Of a stretch of DNA of 64,000 nt, positions 15,795 to 24,857 are shown in pieces. The stretch covers positions 4,216,001 to 4,280,000 of the forward strand of contig NZ_LR699553.1 of NCBI RefSeq assembly GCF_902459535.1, given 5' to 3'. The notes below the pieces were generated by a model. The model was not told the origin of the DNA. It did no database searches and saw only the letters and a program-made list of their open reading frames with translations. The number at the start of each line of letters is the position of its first letter. Position 1 is the first letter of the stretch. The translations under genes and the position numbers were made by a program. The stretch is from Paraburkholderia dioscoreae. GTDB taxonomy: Bacteria > Pseudomonadota > Gammaproteobacteria > Burkholderiales > Burkholderiaceae.

Positions 15795-17027
15795 TTAGCC
15801 GAGGACCGCTTCCACGGCCCGGACCCGCTCCTGATGCACGGCGTCCTTGATGCCGGCCGGCGCGTCGGCGAGCCGTTTGGCCACGGCGCCGGCATCCACG
15901 CCCCGCGCCGCGACGAGCGCCACTCTCAACCGCTCAGCCTGCGGATAGTCCCGCATCTCAAACCCCAGCCGCCCACGGGCATCGGCTTCACAGGCCTGCA
16001 AGGCTTCAGCAAAGCGCGCGGGTTTGCGGATCGCGTCGCTGCGCTCGATCAGCCTCACCAGCGCAGCAGCACCCATTTCCATCACGCGATGAATGTTGCC
16101 GTGCTCGCGCGCAACCAGCAGCGCGAGATCGCGGCAATCGTTCGGCACGCGCAGCCGCTCGCATAAAGGCTTCAGCAGATCCACACTGCGCCCTTCGTGG
16201 CCGATATGCCGCGGCAACACGTCTTCGGGCGTGGTCGCCTTGCCGAGGTCATGCGTCAGCGCCGCAAACCGGACCGGCAATGTATAACCCTGCTGCGCTG
16301 CATGGTCGACTACCATCATCACGTGCACGCCCGTGTCCACTTCGGGATGATAGTCGGCGCGCTGCGGCACGCCGAACAGCGCGTCGATTTCCGGCAGAAT
16401 CCGCGCCAGCGCACCGCACTCGCGCAGCACCTCGAACATGCGCGACGGCTTCTTTTCCATCAGACCGCGCGACACTTCCTGCCACACGCGTTCGGCCACC
16501 AGCGCGTCCACTTCGCCGTCGGCCACCATCTTGCGCATGAGCGCCAGCGTCTCCGGCGCGACGGTGAAGTCCACAAAGCGGGCCGCAAACCGGGCGATCC
16601 GCAAAATCCGCACGGGGTCTTCGAGAAACGCGTCACTGACGTGGCGGAAGAGGCGCGCCTGCAAATCACCCTGGCCATTGAACGGGTCGATCACCGGGCC
16701 GGTCAACTCGCCGTCCGGACGCACTTCGCGCGCCATTGCGTTGATGGTCAGATCGCGGCGCGCGAGGTCTTCTTCCAGCGTGACATCCGGCGCATAGAAA
16801 AACTGGAAACCGTGATAGCCGGCCGCCGTCTTGCGCTCAGTGCGGGCGAGCGCGTACTCCTCATGCGTCTGCGGATGCAGGAACACCGGAAAATCCTTGC
16901 CCACCGGACGGTAGCCTTGCGCGACCATCTGCTCCGGCGTGGCGCCGACTACCACGTAATCACGATCCTGCACCGGTACGCCCAGTAACTCGTCGCGGAT
17001 CGCGCCGCCTACTGCATAGATGTTCAT
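15795..17027 (-). CDS. cca: Multifunctional CCA tRNA nucleotidyltransferase with HD domain
   Basis: The 410-aa product starts MNIYAVGGAIRDELLGVPVQ, containing the GGxxRD motif, with the DRD metal-binding pair just after. A C-terminal HD phosphohydrolase domain is seen as HVMMVVDHAAQQ followed by ALTHDLGKATTPED. It adds or repairs the 3' CCA of tRNAs. The HD part gives phosphatase and phosphodiesterase activities in E. coli. The ATG at 17027 overlaps the GST stop as ATGA; a second ATG at 17033 is also possible. Confidence 0.95.
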   Translation of the reverse strand: MNIYAVGGAIRDELLGVPVQDRDYVVVGATPEQMVAQGYRPVGKDFPVFLHPQTHEEYALARTERKTAAGYHGFQFFYAPDVTLEEDLARRDLTINAMAREVRPDGELTGPVIDPFNGQGDLQARLFRHVSDAFLEDPVRILRIARFAARFVDFTVAPETLALMRKMVADGEVDALVAERVWQEVSRGLMEKKPSRMFEVLRECGALARILPEIDALFGVPQRADYHPEVDTGVHVMMVVDHAAQQGYTLPVRFAALTHDLGKATTPEDVLPRHIGHEGRSVDLLKPLCERLRVPNDCRDLALLVAREHGNIHRVMEMGAAALVRLIERSDAIRKPARFAEALQACEADARGRLGFEMRDYPQAERLRVALVAARGVDAGAVAKRLADAPAGIKDAVHQERVRAVEAVLG

Positions 17028-17677
17028 GGGCATACGTCTTGATAAGCGATCGCATACGTTTCGCTCAGCGCGTCATCGATCCACGCTTGCACCGCCGGCA
17101 GTTCCGTCACTCGCTGCACGTAAGCTCCAGACACGTCCGAGAGCGCCGGCTGCCAGGTCCGGAAGCGCATCACGACCGGCGCGTACATCGCATCGGCAAT
17201 GCTGAATTCGCCGAACAGAAACGGGCCGCCATAAGTGTCCAGACAGTCGCGCCAGATCGCCTCGATCCGCGCGATGTCCGCCAGCGCGCCTAGCGTGGCG
17301 TTCTTGCCGGGGAACGACGCGCGAATGTTCATCCACATGTTCGAGCGCAACGCGCCGAAACCCGAGTGCATTTCCGCGCTCACACTGCGCGCGTGGCTAC
17401 GCGCCGCCGCATCGCGCGGCCACAGCGCATGTTGAGGGAAACGCTCAGCCAGTGTTTCGGCAATCGCCAGCGAATCCCACGTGGGTTGACCGTCGTCGCC
17501 GATCAGACACGGGATCTTGCCCGGACCCGACGGCGCGAGCGCGAGCACTTTCGAATTGGTGTCCGGCTGATTCAGATGGATCAGCACCTCCTCGAACGGA
17601 ATGTCGAAATGTTTGAACAGCAGCCACGGACGCATCGACCATGACGAGTAATTCTTGTCGCCTATAAGCAGCTTCAT
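17024..17677 (-). CDS. Glutathione S-transferase family protein
   Basis: The 217-aa product has the thioredoxin-like N-terminal domain with SSWSMRPWL in the position of the catalytic serine/glutathione loop. The segment SGPGKIPCLIGDDG carries the cis-proline. The C-terminal helical domain follows, with FLFGEFSIADAMYAPVVMRF. Substrate is unknown. It is coupled to cca by a 4-nt overlap and follows the NDUFA9-like gene by 28 bp. Confidence 0.85.
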   Translation of the reverse strand: MKLLIGDKNYSSWSMRPWLLFKHFDIPFEEVLIHLNQPDTNSKVLALAPSGPGKIPCLIGDDGQPTWDSLAIAETLAERFPQHALWPRDAAARSHARSVSAEMHSGFGALRSNMWMNIRASFPGKNATLGALADIARIEAIWRDCLDTYGGPFLFGEFSIADAMYAPVVMRFRTWQPALSDVSGAYVQRVTELPAVQAWIDDALSETYAIAYQDVCP

Positions 17678-17705
17678 GCTTTGAATAAGAAATGAGGAGA
17701 AAAAA

Positions 17706-18659
17706 TCAGCGCCCCGCGCTCGCGCGAAACGTGTCGAAACGCGAACGTGTCGACGCGCCGGTCAGATAGATCGGCGCGATCGTTTCGATGCTGGCCGGCT
17801 CGATGCCGAGTTCAGGCGCAAGCGGTCCGCTCAGCACGTTGTCGACTTTCATCGAATCGAGATTGTCGCGCGAGATCACCGGCTCGCCGGGCGCCATTTC
17901 GAAAGTCAACGCCTGCAGGCGTGCGAACGCCTCCGGCAAACGGATGATGCGCGCATGCTTGCCGATCACGTCGCCGCAATACTTGACGAGATCTTCGAGC
18001 GTATAGACCGTCGGACCGCCCAGTTCGTAGGTGCGGCCGCCGGCTGCATCGAGATCGAGCACGTTGACGATCGCCTTGGCCACATCGCCCACGTACACCG
18101 GCTGGAATTTCGCATCCGGCATGGCGAGCGGAATCACCGGAAACATCCGCTGCAGGAAGGCGAACTTGTTGAGGAATTGATCTTCAGGTCCGAACACCAC
18201 CGACGGCCGGAAAATCGTCCATGCGAGATTGGCCGCGTGCACGGCCTTCTCGCCGTCGCCCTTCGAGCGCGTGTACATGCTCGGGCCGTTCGGGTCGGCG
18301 CCCAACGCGCCGACATGCAGCAGCCGGTGCACGCCCTTGCCTTCGCACGCGGCCACGATTCTGGTGGGCAACTCCACGTGCATTCGCGCGAACTCCGGAC
18401 CATACGGCGTGCCGCGTTTGCCGTGCAGCGTGGCCACGAGATTGATCACGCAATCAGCGCCCTCGACAAAACGCGCGAGTTGAACCGGATCGAACACGTC
18501 CGCTTCGATCACGTCGATGGGCAGGAGGGTGAGATGGCGTGCGTTGTAGCGTCGCCGGGTGGCGATGCGCACGTCTTTGCCCGCTTCGACGAGCGCGTTG
18601 ACGAGATGGCTGCCGATAAACCCGGAACCGCCGATGATCGCAATAGCTTTGTGTCGCAT
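17706..18659 (-). CDS. NDUFA9-like NAD(P)-binding protein (atypical SDR)
   Basis: The 317-aa protein begins with a Rossmann motif IAIIGGSGFIGSHLVNALVE. It matches the atypical SDR group that includes the complex I accessory subunit NDUFA9, with ADCVINLVATLHGKRG and LLHVGALGADPNGPSMYTRS. Bacterial members have no settled function, and may act in quinone or redox metabolism. The start at 18659 is chosen over 18689 because it places the motif at the N-terminus. It lies in the slt-NDUFA9-GST-cca run. Confidence 0.8.
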   Translation of the reverse strand: MRHKAIAIIGGSGFIGSHLVNALVEAGKDVRIATRRRYNARHLTLLPIDVIEADVFDPVQLARFVEGADCVINLVATLHGKRGTPYGPEFARMHVELPTRIVAACEGKGVHRLLHVGALGADPNGPSMYTRSKGDGEKAVHAANLAWTIFRPSVVFGPEDQFLNKFAFLQRMFPVIPLAMPDAKFQPVYVGDVAKAIVNVLDLDAAGGRTYELGGPTVYTLEDLVKYCGDVIGKHARIIRLPEAFARLQALTFEMAPGEPVISRDNLDSMKVDNVLSGPLAPELGIEPASIETIAPIYLTGASTRSRFDTFRASAGR

Positions 18660-18740
18660 TTTTCGACTCCCTGGTGGAAGCCGCGGCAACGGCTGGCGTG
18701 GCGCGCCGCCGCTCGAAACGAGACGGCGGCGGCACGGCGC

Positions 18741-20708
18741 TTACGGTGCGATGTAACCCAGACGCGCCTTCAGCGATTGCGGACGGCCTTCGAACAATGC
18801 CGCATAGTAGACCGTGTTGGACAACACATTCTTAACGTAGTCGCGCGTTTCCTGGAACGGAATCGCCTCGGCGAAGATCGCGCCTTCCACCGGATGCTGC
18901 AACGATTGCCGCCAGCTACGCGGACGGCCGGGCCCTGCGTTATAGCCTGCGGTGGCCAGCACGGCGGACCCGTCGAACTGATTGTAGATCATCGACAGAT
19001 AGTTCGTGCCCAGCAGGATATTGGTGTTGATGTCGTTCATCTGTTCGCGCGAGATCGGACCCAGGCCGATCTTCTTCGCGACCAGTTGCGCGGTGCCCGG
19101 CATCAACTGCATCAAACCGCTCGCGCCGACTTCCGAGCGCGCATTCATGATGAAGCGCGACTCCTGGCGAATCAGGCCATAGGCCCATTCCACATCCAGC
19201 CCATTCGACTGCGAATCGCGCTCGACGATATCCTTGAACGGCGACAGATAACGCAGCGAGAAATCGTGCTCGGTCTTCGTGCGGTCCGCCGTGTTGACGG
19301 TGCGGTCATACAGCTGGATACGGCGTGCGTATTCGGCGGTGGCGAGCAGTTGCCGGTCGCTCATGGTGCGCAGCGGCCAGTTCCATTCGCGATTGCCTTC
19401 GAGCCGCAGATTCAGCGCATAGAAGCGCTGCGCCAGATCGAAGCCGGGCGTGTTGCCGGCCTGTTGCACTTCGGCGTCGGTCACCGTGGTTTTCGGCGGG
19501 ACCGTGATCTTCTGGCCTAATTCTTCCGCGGCCAACTGGCCGTAGAAGTTGTAGCCCTGCGAGATCGACTCGAATTCCTGGTTGGCCGTGCTCGTGTCGC
19601 CCGCCTGCTTGAGCGCGCGTGCATGCCAATACACCCACGACGGCTGATTGCGCAGCGCCGCCGGCATCTGTTCGATCGACCAGCGCACCATCGTCCAGTC
19701 GCCCGCGAGCAAGGCGGTGCGGGTGCGCCATTCATACGCCGGGTTCGACAGCGGCGCATTCACCGACAGGCGATACCAGTCCACCGCGCCCGGCATCTGC
19801 TTGGCCGCTGCCTGATAAGCAATCGTGCCCCAGCCGATGGCGCGCTCCGGCGAACTCAGCGACGGCGCCACCGACGCGAACGTGGCCGCGGCCATGGCCG
19901 GGTCGTTGCGCGCCATGCGCGTGATGGCCAGCAACGCGAGCTGATGCGACTGCGTATCCGGCCCGACACCGCGCGCCAGCAGCAACGGCGGCGTGGTGGT
20001 GGCCTGATTGAACAGCACCGGGTCGGGCGGCTGGTTGCTGAGCGCGTCGACGAGCTTCGCGCCCGTGTTGGTGTAGTTCTGTTCGTAGGCGAGGCGGATC
20101 TGTTGCCACACGTCGGTGGAACTGAACTGCTGGTTGATGGCGAGCGCGTTGATCAGATCCACGCAGCCGTCGCCGTACCATTTCGGATCGACGAGCAGCG
20201 CGCGGGCCGCGTCGGCCACGTTCTCGCCGCGCGAGGCGCGCGATTCGAGCGCGTAGCACTTCACCTGCGTGTCGTCGTTCAGCACGAAGCGGGCGTATTG
20301 CTGATCGAAATTGCGCCAGTCGTGCCGCGCACCTAGCACCGTGAGATAGTCGTTGCGCAAGCGGTCGGCGATCGCCTGGCCGTCGTACTTCTGCAGGAAG
20401 CTCAGCACCGGCGCGTCCGGCGCGTCGACCCGTGCGTGCCCGCCAGAATCGAACAGCTGCGGCTTGATCTGGAAGTACTCCAGATATGAAGGCGCCGGAT
20501 AGCTCGGGATCATGCTCGCCAACTGCGCGGCGCGCGCCGCGTCGTTACTGCGGGCCGCCTCGCGCAGTTGAACGAAGATCTGGTCGTCGTTCGTGAGTTG
20601 CGAAAGAGGAAGGGGCTTGACGGCGGAGGCCGTGCTGCACGCGACGAGTGCCGCGGCGGCAAGCGCCAGACCGGCCGCGCGATATACTCGGTAAAGGCGT
20701 TTTGACAT
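18741..20708 (-). CDS. slt: Lipoprotein soluble lytic murein transglycosylase (Slt70 type)
   Basis: The 655-aa product begins MSKRLYRVYRAAGLALAAAA with lipobox LVAC at Cys24. It has a long helical U-domain (about 40-480) and a C-terminal SLT domain. The catalytic glutamate is Glu516 in GLIRQESRFIMNARSEVGAS, followed by GLMQLMPGTA. It degrades peptidoglycan to anhydromuropeptides. The upstream reading to 20957 is rejected, since it crosses the divergent FCL start. E. coli Slt is not lipidated, so the lipobox is a difference to note. Confidence 0.9.
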   Translation of the reverse strand: MSKRLYRVYRAAGLALAAAALVACSTASAVKPLPLSQLTNDDQIFVQLREAARSNDAARAAQLASMIPSYPAPSYLEYFQIKPQLFDSGGHARVDAPDAPVLSFLQKYDGQAIADRLRNDYLTVLGARHDWRNFDQQYARFVLNDDTQVKCYALESRASRGENVADAARALLVDPKWYGDGCVDLINALAINQQFSSTDVWQQIRLAYEQNYTNTGAKLVDALSNQPPDPVLFNQATTTPPLLLARGVGPDTQSHQLALLAITRMARNDPAMAAATFASVAPSLSSPERAIGWGTIAYQAAAKQMPGAVDWYRLSVNAPLSNPAYEWRTRTALLAGDWTMVRWSIEQMPAALRNQPSWVYWHARALKQAGDTSTANQEFESISQGYNFYGQLAAEELGQKITVPPKTTVTDAEVQQAGNTPGFDLAQRFYALNLRLEGNREWNWPLRTMSDRQLLATAEYARRIQLYDRTVNTADRTKTEHDFSLRYLSPFKDIVERDSQSNGLDVEWAYGLIRQESRFIMNARSEVGASGLMQLMPGTAQLVAKKIGLGPISREQMNDINTNILLGTNYLSMIYNQFDGSAVLATAGYNAGPGRPRSWRQSLQHPVEGAIFAEAIPFQETRDYVKNVLSNTVYYAALFEGRPQSLKARLGYIAP

Positions 20709-20728
20709 CGTTGTTTCTGGAGCGCGAA

Positions 20729-21328
20729 TTGAACCCAAGCATAGCATGCAACCCTGCCGCGGAATCGAAAAAGGCACTGCGTAAAATGCTATTGGAAGCA
20801 AGGCTGCAAGCGGCTTCCGAGCCCGCGCGCAATAGCGCGCTCGCACGGCACCTGCTCGATGCGTTGAAGCAGTACGACGTGAACAGCGTGGGATTCTACT
20901 GGCCGCTCGCCGGCGAATTCGACGCCCGCGCCGCGATCTCGATCTGGCTTGCGGCAAGCACGCAGCGTGAAGCGAGTTTGCCGGTGGTCAAGGAGCGCGG
21001 CGTGCCGCTCGAATTTCATGCATGGACGCCCGATACGCCCATGAAGATCGGTCATCACAAAATCACCGTGCCGGCTTCCGGGCGGGTCGTGATTCCCGAG
21101 CTGCTGTTCGTGCCGTGCGTCGGTTTCGACGCTCACGGCTACCGGCTCGGTTATGGCGGCGGCTATTACGATCGTACGCTGGCTGCGTGGCCGGGCGCGA
21201 AAAAGCCCATCACCGTGGGTATCGCGTACGAAGCGTGCCGCACGCCGGCATTGCGGCGCGAAGCCCATGACATTCCACTCGACCTGATCGTCACCGAGGC
21301 GGCGCTCTATCCGCACCCGGCGGATTAA
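20729..21328 (+). CDS. 5-formyltetrahydrofolate cyclo-ligase
   Basis: The 199-aa product contains the family motif GYGGGYYDRTLAAW. It converts 5-formyl-THF to 5,10-methenyl-THF with ATP. I place the start at TTG 20729, giving MNPSIACNPAAESKKALRKM, with a CTGGAG ribosome site 7 nt upstream. That restores the N-terminal basic helix of the family, which the first in-frame ATG (20787, MLLEARLQ) would remove. Only 20 bp separate it from the divergent slt start. Confidence 0.9.
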   Translation: MNPSIACNPAAESKKALRKMLLEARLQAASEPARNSALARHLLDALKQYDVNSVGFYWPLAGEFDARAAISIWLAASTQREASLPVVKERGVPLEFHAWTPDTPMKIGHHKITVPASGRVVIPELLFVPCVGFDAHGYRLGYGGGYYDRTLAAWPGAKKPITVGIAYEACRTPALRREAHDIPLDLIVTEAALYPHPAD

Positions 21329-21385
21329 GCGTTTGGTGAGCGCTGCACGAAGCGGCTGCGCCGCCGCCGCGCAAACCGGGCTGCG

Positions 21386-21898
21386 TTATAAAGACGCGGC
21401 CGCCCGCGCGGCCGTGTCGTAGAGACCGGACGCGTTGCGCATCAGTTGCGCCGCTTCGCCGATCTGCTCGTTGGTCAGGCCGCTTTCCTTGAGCGTCGAA
21501 ATCAGACAGCTCTCGCGCACCTCGCGATATTTCAGACAGAGTTCGCGGCCGGCCTCGGTCGCGGAGAAGAACACTTCCTTGCCGGTCTTTTCGCTTTTTA
21601 CATACCCTCTAGCTACGAGCTTCTTCAACGCGTAGGTGGCGACGTGCGTGTCTTCGATGTTCAGCACGAAGCAGATGTCCGCCAGTTTCTTGCGGCGCTC
21701 GCGATGGCTGACGTGGTGCAGCAGCGAGACCTCGATGGCGGTCATGTCCTTGTCGCCGGCCGCCGACATGCAGCGCACCATCCATCGGTTGAATGCGTTG
21801 CCTGCCATGATGAGCGCGTACTCGAGTTCTGACAGCTCCGCGCTGGTCTCGGACACGAGATGTTCCGAGGAGACGATCTTGGTGGGATGGCGCGACAT
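21386..21898 (-). CDS. MarR-like winged-helix DNA-binding regulator
   Basis: The 170-aa protein has a winged-helix core: TAIEVSLLHHVSHRERRKKL, a recognition region with IEDTHVATYALKKLVARGYV and a wing in KSEKTGKEVFFSATEAG. The C-terminal helical part may dimerise. It is divergent from pxpB with a 207-bp spacer holding TTGATA repeats, so it is the likely regulator of the 5-oxoproline operon. The effector is inferred, not seen. Confidence 0.75.
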   Translation of the reverse strand: MSRHPTKIVSSEHLVSETSAELSELEYALIMAGNAFNRWMVRCMSAAGDKDMTAIEVSLLHHVSHRERRKKLADICFVLNIEDTHVATYALKKLVARGYVKSEKTGKEVFFSATEAGRELCLKYREVRESCLISTLKESGLTNEQIGEAAQLMRNASGLYDTAARAAASL

Positions 21899-21981
21899 GG
21901 CGAAGATTCTCGAGAGGCAGTTTGGGAAGGTGTCGGGAGTGTACGACGAGCGCCCGATCCAGGGGAGCCTGGCAAAAACGC

Positions 21982-22014
21982 TTATTGATAAATTGTTGAT
22001 ATTTTATTGATAAT
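21982..22014. promoter_or_regulatory. Phased TTGATA repeats, candidate operator/promoter for pxpB
   Basis: TTGATA occurs at 21985-21990, 21996-22001 and 22007-22012, exactly 11 bp apart, so all three lie on the same helical face. The outer two are part of identical 10-mers TTATTGATAA. The first could be a -35 element with GATAAT at 22009-22014 as -10 (18-bp spacer), so a protein bound here would block RNA polymerase. Confidence 0.5.
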
Positions 22015-22105
22015 GTACGCTTCAATCGTCGTCCATCCGATGCCGATAGCTGTTCAAAGGGTACGCTGTGCCCGAATCCTCCGACTCGATCTGGGCTGTT
22101 AATCC

Positions 22106-22759
22106 ATGAGCCAACCAAGAATCTTTCCGCTCGGCGATACCGCGCTAGTCTGCGAAGCGCCGCCGCCGGCCACGCTGGAATGCCAGCGTCGCGTGTGGGC
22201 GGCCGCCGAAGCCGCGCGCGAATGGCCGCATGTGCTGGAAGTGGTGCCTGGCATGAACAACCTCACCCTCGTTTTCGATCCGCTCGAAGCCGACCGCGAC
22301 GCCCTGGTGAGTCACCTACAGGCGGCCTGGAATGCGGTGAGCGACGCGCCTGCGCCAGGCCGCGAAGTCGAGATTCCGGTGCAGTACGGCGGCGAGTTCG
22401 GCCCCGATCTGCACGAGGTCGCCAATCACACGGGCTTGAGCGTGCGCGAGGTCGTCGAACGTCATTCGAAGGGCGACTACGTGGTGTTCTTCCTCGGCTT
22501 CCAGCCGGGCTTCGCCTATATGGGCGGACTCGAAGCCGCGCTGCACACGCCGCGCCGCGCGTCGCCGCGGCTCGAGGTGCCGGCCGGGTCCGTCGGCATC
22601 GGCGGCGAGCAGACCGGCATCTATCCGGCCACCTCGCCCGGCGGCTGGCAGTTGATCGGCCGCACCGAACTGCCGCTGTTCGACCCGACGCGCCGGCCGC
22701 CCACGCTGCTGCAGCCGGGCGACCTGGTGCGCTTCACCATCGCGGGGATACACGCATGA
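22106..22759 (+). CDS. pxpB: 5-oxoprolinase subunit PxpB
   Basis: The 217-aa product belongs to the KipI/PxpB family, with MNNLTLVFDPLEADRDALV and the conserved LGFQPGFAYMGGL segment. It works with PxpA and PxpC to hydrolyse 5-oxoproline to glutamate using ATP. The stop overlaps the pxpC start as ATGA, so the two are translationally coupled. Confidence 0.95.
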   Translation: MSQPRIFPLGDTALVCEAPPPATLECQRRVWAAAEAAREWPHVLEVVPGMNNLTLVFDPLEADRDALVSHLQAAWNAVSDAPAPGREVEIPVQYGGEFGPDLHEVANHTGLSVREVVERHSKGDYVVFFLGFQPGFAYMGGLEAALHTPRRASPRLEVPAGSVGIGGEQTGIYPATSPGGWQLIGRTELPLFDPTRRPPTLLQPGDLVRFTIAGIHA

Positions 22760-23808
22760 TCGATGTGATTCGCGCGGGTCTGCTGACCACGATTCAGGAT
22801 CTCGGCCGCCACGGCTATCGGCATCTGGGTGTCGCGATGGGCGGCGCGCTCGATCGTCTGTCGCTCGAAGTGGGCAACCGGCTGGTCGGCAACCGCCCCG
22901 ATGCGGCGGGACTCGAAATCACCTTCGGTCCGACCGTGCTGCGCTTTCTGCGCGCCACGCGGGTGGCGATCACCGGCACCGAATTCGGCGCGACGCTCGA
23001 TGGCAAACCCGTCTACTCGTGGTGGAGCCTGCCGGTACAGGCCGGCCAGGAACTGGTGCTGAACGCAGCCAAACGCGGCATGCGCGGTTATGTGTGCGTG
23101 GCGGGCGGCGTCGACGTCCTGCCGATGCTCGGCTCGCGCAGCACCGATCTCGCCGGCCATTTCGGCGGACTCGGCGGCCGTGCGTTGCGCGACGGCGACC
23201 GTCTGCCGGTTGGCGCACCGCCGCAACGCGGCCATGCCGGCTTTACGCCCGAGGCGCCGGAGTTCGGCGTGAAGGCGCCCGCCTGGTGCAAGTTCGTGCT
23301 GGTTCACGAGCCGCTGCGGCGTGGCCGTCATCCGTCGGGCGTGCCGTGGGCGGTGCCGATCCGTGTGCTGCGCGGACCGGAATACGAGAGCTTCACCGAC
23401 GAAGCCCACGAATCGTTCTGGGCCGATGAATGGCTCGTCACGCCGAACAGCAACCGCATGGGCTACCGCCTTGCCGGCGCCGAGCTCAAACGCACCCGCA
23501 AAACCGATCTGCTTTCGCACGCGGTCTTGCCCGGCACGATTCAGGTGCCGCCGAACGGCCAGCCGATCGTGCTGATGAGCGACGCGCAAACCACCGGCGG
23601 TTATCCGAAGATCGGCGCCGTGATCCAGGCCGACCTCTGGAAGCTCGCGCAGGTTCGCCTGAACGCATCCGTCCGCTTTATCCCGACGACGCCCCACGAG
23701 GCGCGTCAGGCTTTACTCGAAGAACGCACGTATTTGCGGCAGATCGACGCCGCGATCGCGATGCATGAAGAACGCTGCGCGCGCCGGTCGGCCGTCGCGA
23801 CGCTGTGA
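22756..23808 (+). CDS. pxpC: 5-oxoprolinase subunit PxpC
   Basis: The 350-aa product starts MIDVIRAGLLTTIQDLGRHG, the typical KipA/PxpC N-terminus. Later family segments include MTNPNSNRMGYRL-like VTPNSNRMGYRLAG and TTGGYPKIGAVIQADL. It forms the ATP-dependent 5-oxoprolinase with PxpB and PxpA. It is coupled upstream to pxpB and followed 20 bp later by pxpA. Confidence 0.95.
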   Translation: MIDVIRAGLLTTIQDLGRHGYRHLGVAMGGALDRLSLEVGNRLVGNRPDAAGLEITFGPTVLRFLRATRVAITGTEFGATLDGKPVYSWWSLPVQAGQELVLNAAKRGMRGYVCVAGGVDVLPMLGSRSTDLAGHFGGLGGRALRDGDRLPVGAPPQRGHAGFTPEAPEFGVKAPAWCKFVLVHEPLRRGRHPSGVPWAVPIRVLRGPEYESFTDEAHESFWADEWLVTPNSNRMGYRLAGAELKRTRKTDLLSHAVLPGTIQVPPNGQPIVLMSDAQTTGGYPKIGAVIQADLWKLAQVRLNASVRFIPTTPHEARQALLEERTYLRQIDAAIAMHEERCARRSAVATL

Positions 23809-23828
23809 TACTGAGGCAGAGGAACACC

Positions 23829-24581
23829 ATGGAAATCGATTTGAACGCCGATCTGGGCGAAGGCTGCGGGTCCGACGAGGCACTGCTCGATCTGGTCAGC
23901 TCGGCGAATATCGCGTGCGGCTGGCACGCGGGCGGCGCCAATGCGATGCGCGACTGCGTGCGCTGGGCGGTGCAGAAAGGCGTGTCGATCGGCGCGCATC
24001 CAAGCTTCAATGATCCGGAAAATTTCGGCCGCAAGGAAATGGATCTGCCGGCCAACGACATCTACGCGGGCGTGCTGTATCAACTCGGCGCGCTGTCCGC
24101 GATCGCCCAGGCCGAGGGCGGGCGCGTCGCGCACGTCAAGCCGCACGGTGCGCTCTATAACCAGGCCGCGCGCGACAGCAGGATCGCCGACGCGATCGTT
24201 TCGGCGGTGCACGATTTCGACCCGTCGGTGGCAGTGTTCGCGCTCGCCAACAGCGGACTCGTGACGGCCGCGCGCAACGTGGGTCTCACCGCCGTCGAAG
24301 AAGTTTTCGCTGACCGCGGCTATCGCGCGGACGGTTCGCTGGTGCCGCGCAAAGAACCCGGCGCGTTGCTCGACGACGAAGACAAGGTGCTGGCGCGCAC
24401 GCTCTCGATGATTCGCGAGCAACGCGTGCAGGCCGTGGACGGTCAATGGGTGCCGCTGAACGCGCAGACCATCTGCCTGCATGGCGACGGCCCGCATGCG
24501 CTGGCATTCGCGCGGCGCATCCGCGGCGCGCTCCAGGACGCCGGCATCGAAGTCCACGCGGCCGGCGCCGCCCGCGCCTGA
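23829..24581 (+). CDS. pxpA: 5-oxoprolinase subunit PxpA (LamB/YcsF family)
   Basis: The 250-aa product starts MEIDLNADLGEGCGSDEALL with the family's N-terminal NADLGE. It continues with SANIACGWHAGGANAM and GRVAHVKPHGALYNQAARD. PxpA holds the hydrolase site for 5-oxoproline. The start at 23829 is supported by AGGAACACC upstream. Confidence 0.95.
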   Translation: MEIDLNADLGEGCGSDEALLDLVSSANIACGWHAGGANAMRDCVRWAVQKGVSIGAHPSFNDPENFGRKEMDLPANDIYAGVLYQLGALSAIAQAEGGRVAHVKPHGALYNQAARDSRIADAIVSAVHDFDPSVAVFALANSGLVTAARNVGLTAVEEVFADRGYRADGSLVPRKEPGALLDDEDKVLARTLSMIREQRVQAVDGQWVPLNAQTICLHGDGPHALAFARRIRGALQDAGIEVHAAGAARA

Positions 24582-24659
24582 ACGTCGGCACGGGCACAAG
24601 CCGGACGCGTTCATCCGGGCACGAGCCGGACAGCGCGACTCAACCCCTGCGCACCTTCC

Positions 24660-24684
24660 AACGCCCCGCCTGACGCGGGGCGTT
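24660..24684 (+). terminator. Hairpin between pxpA and the DUF969 gene
   Basis: A 10-bp perfect stem AACGCCCCGC / GCGGGGCGTT with a 5-nt loop lies 79 nt after the pxpA stop. No T-run follows, so it may separate or stabilise message segments rather than fully terminate. Confidence 0.45.
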
Positions 24685-24857
24685 GACCAGGTACAGGACG
24701 CATTGCAGTACCCGCAGTCGATCAGCAGGTGCAGGTGTAGTTCGAAGCAGACGCGGCCATCAAGAGCCGCGGCAACAAGACGGCGCCCGGACCATCAGGC
24801 GCCGGCCCACGTTAGCCGCCACAAGCGGCAAGGTTGAAACCCTGTTTGGAGATCCAG

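Noticed and set aside
17955..19520. A 521-codon open frame on the plus strand
   Set aside because: It is antisense to the NDUFA9-like and slt genes and has no domain.
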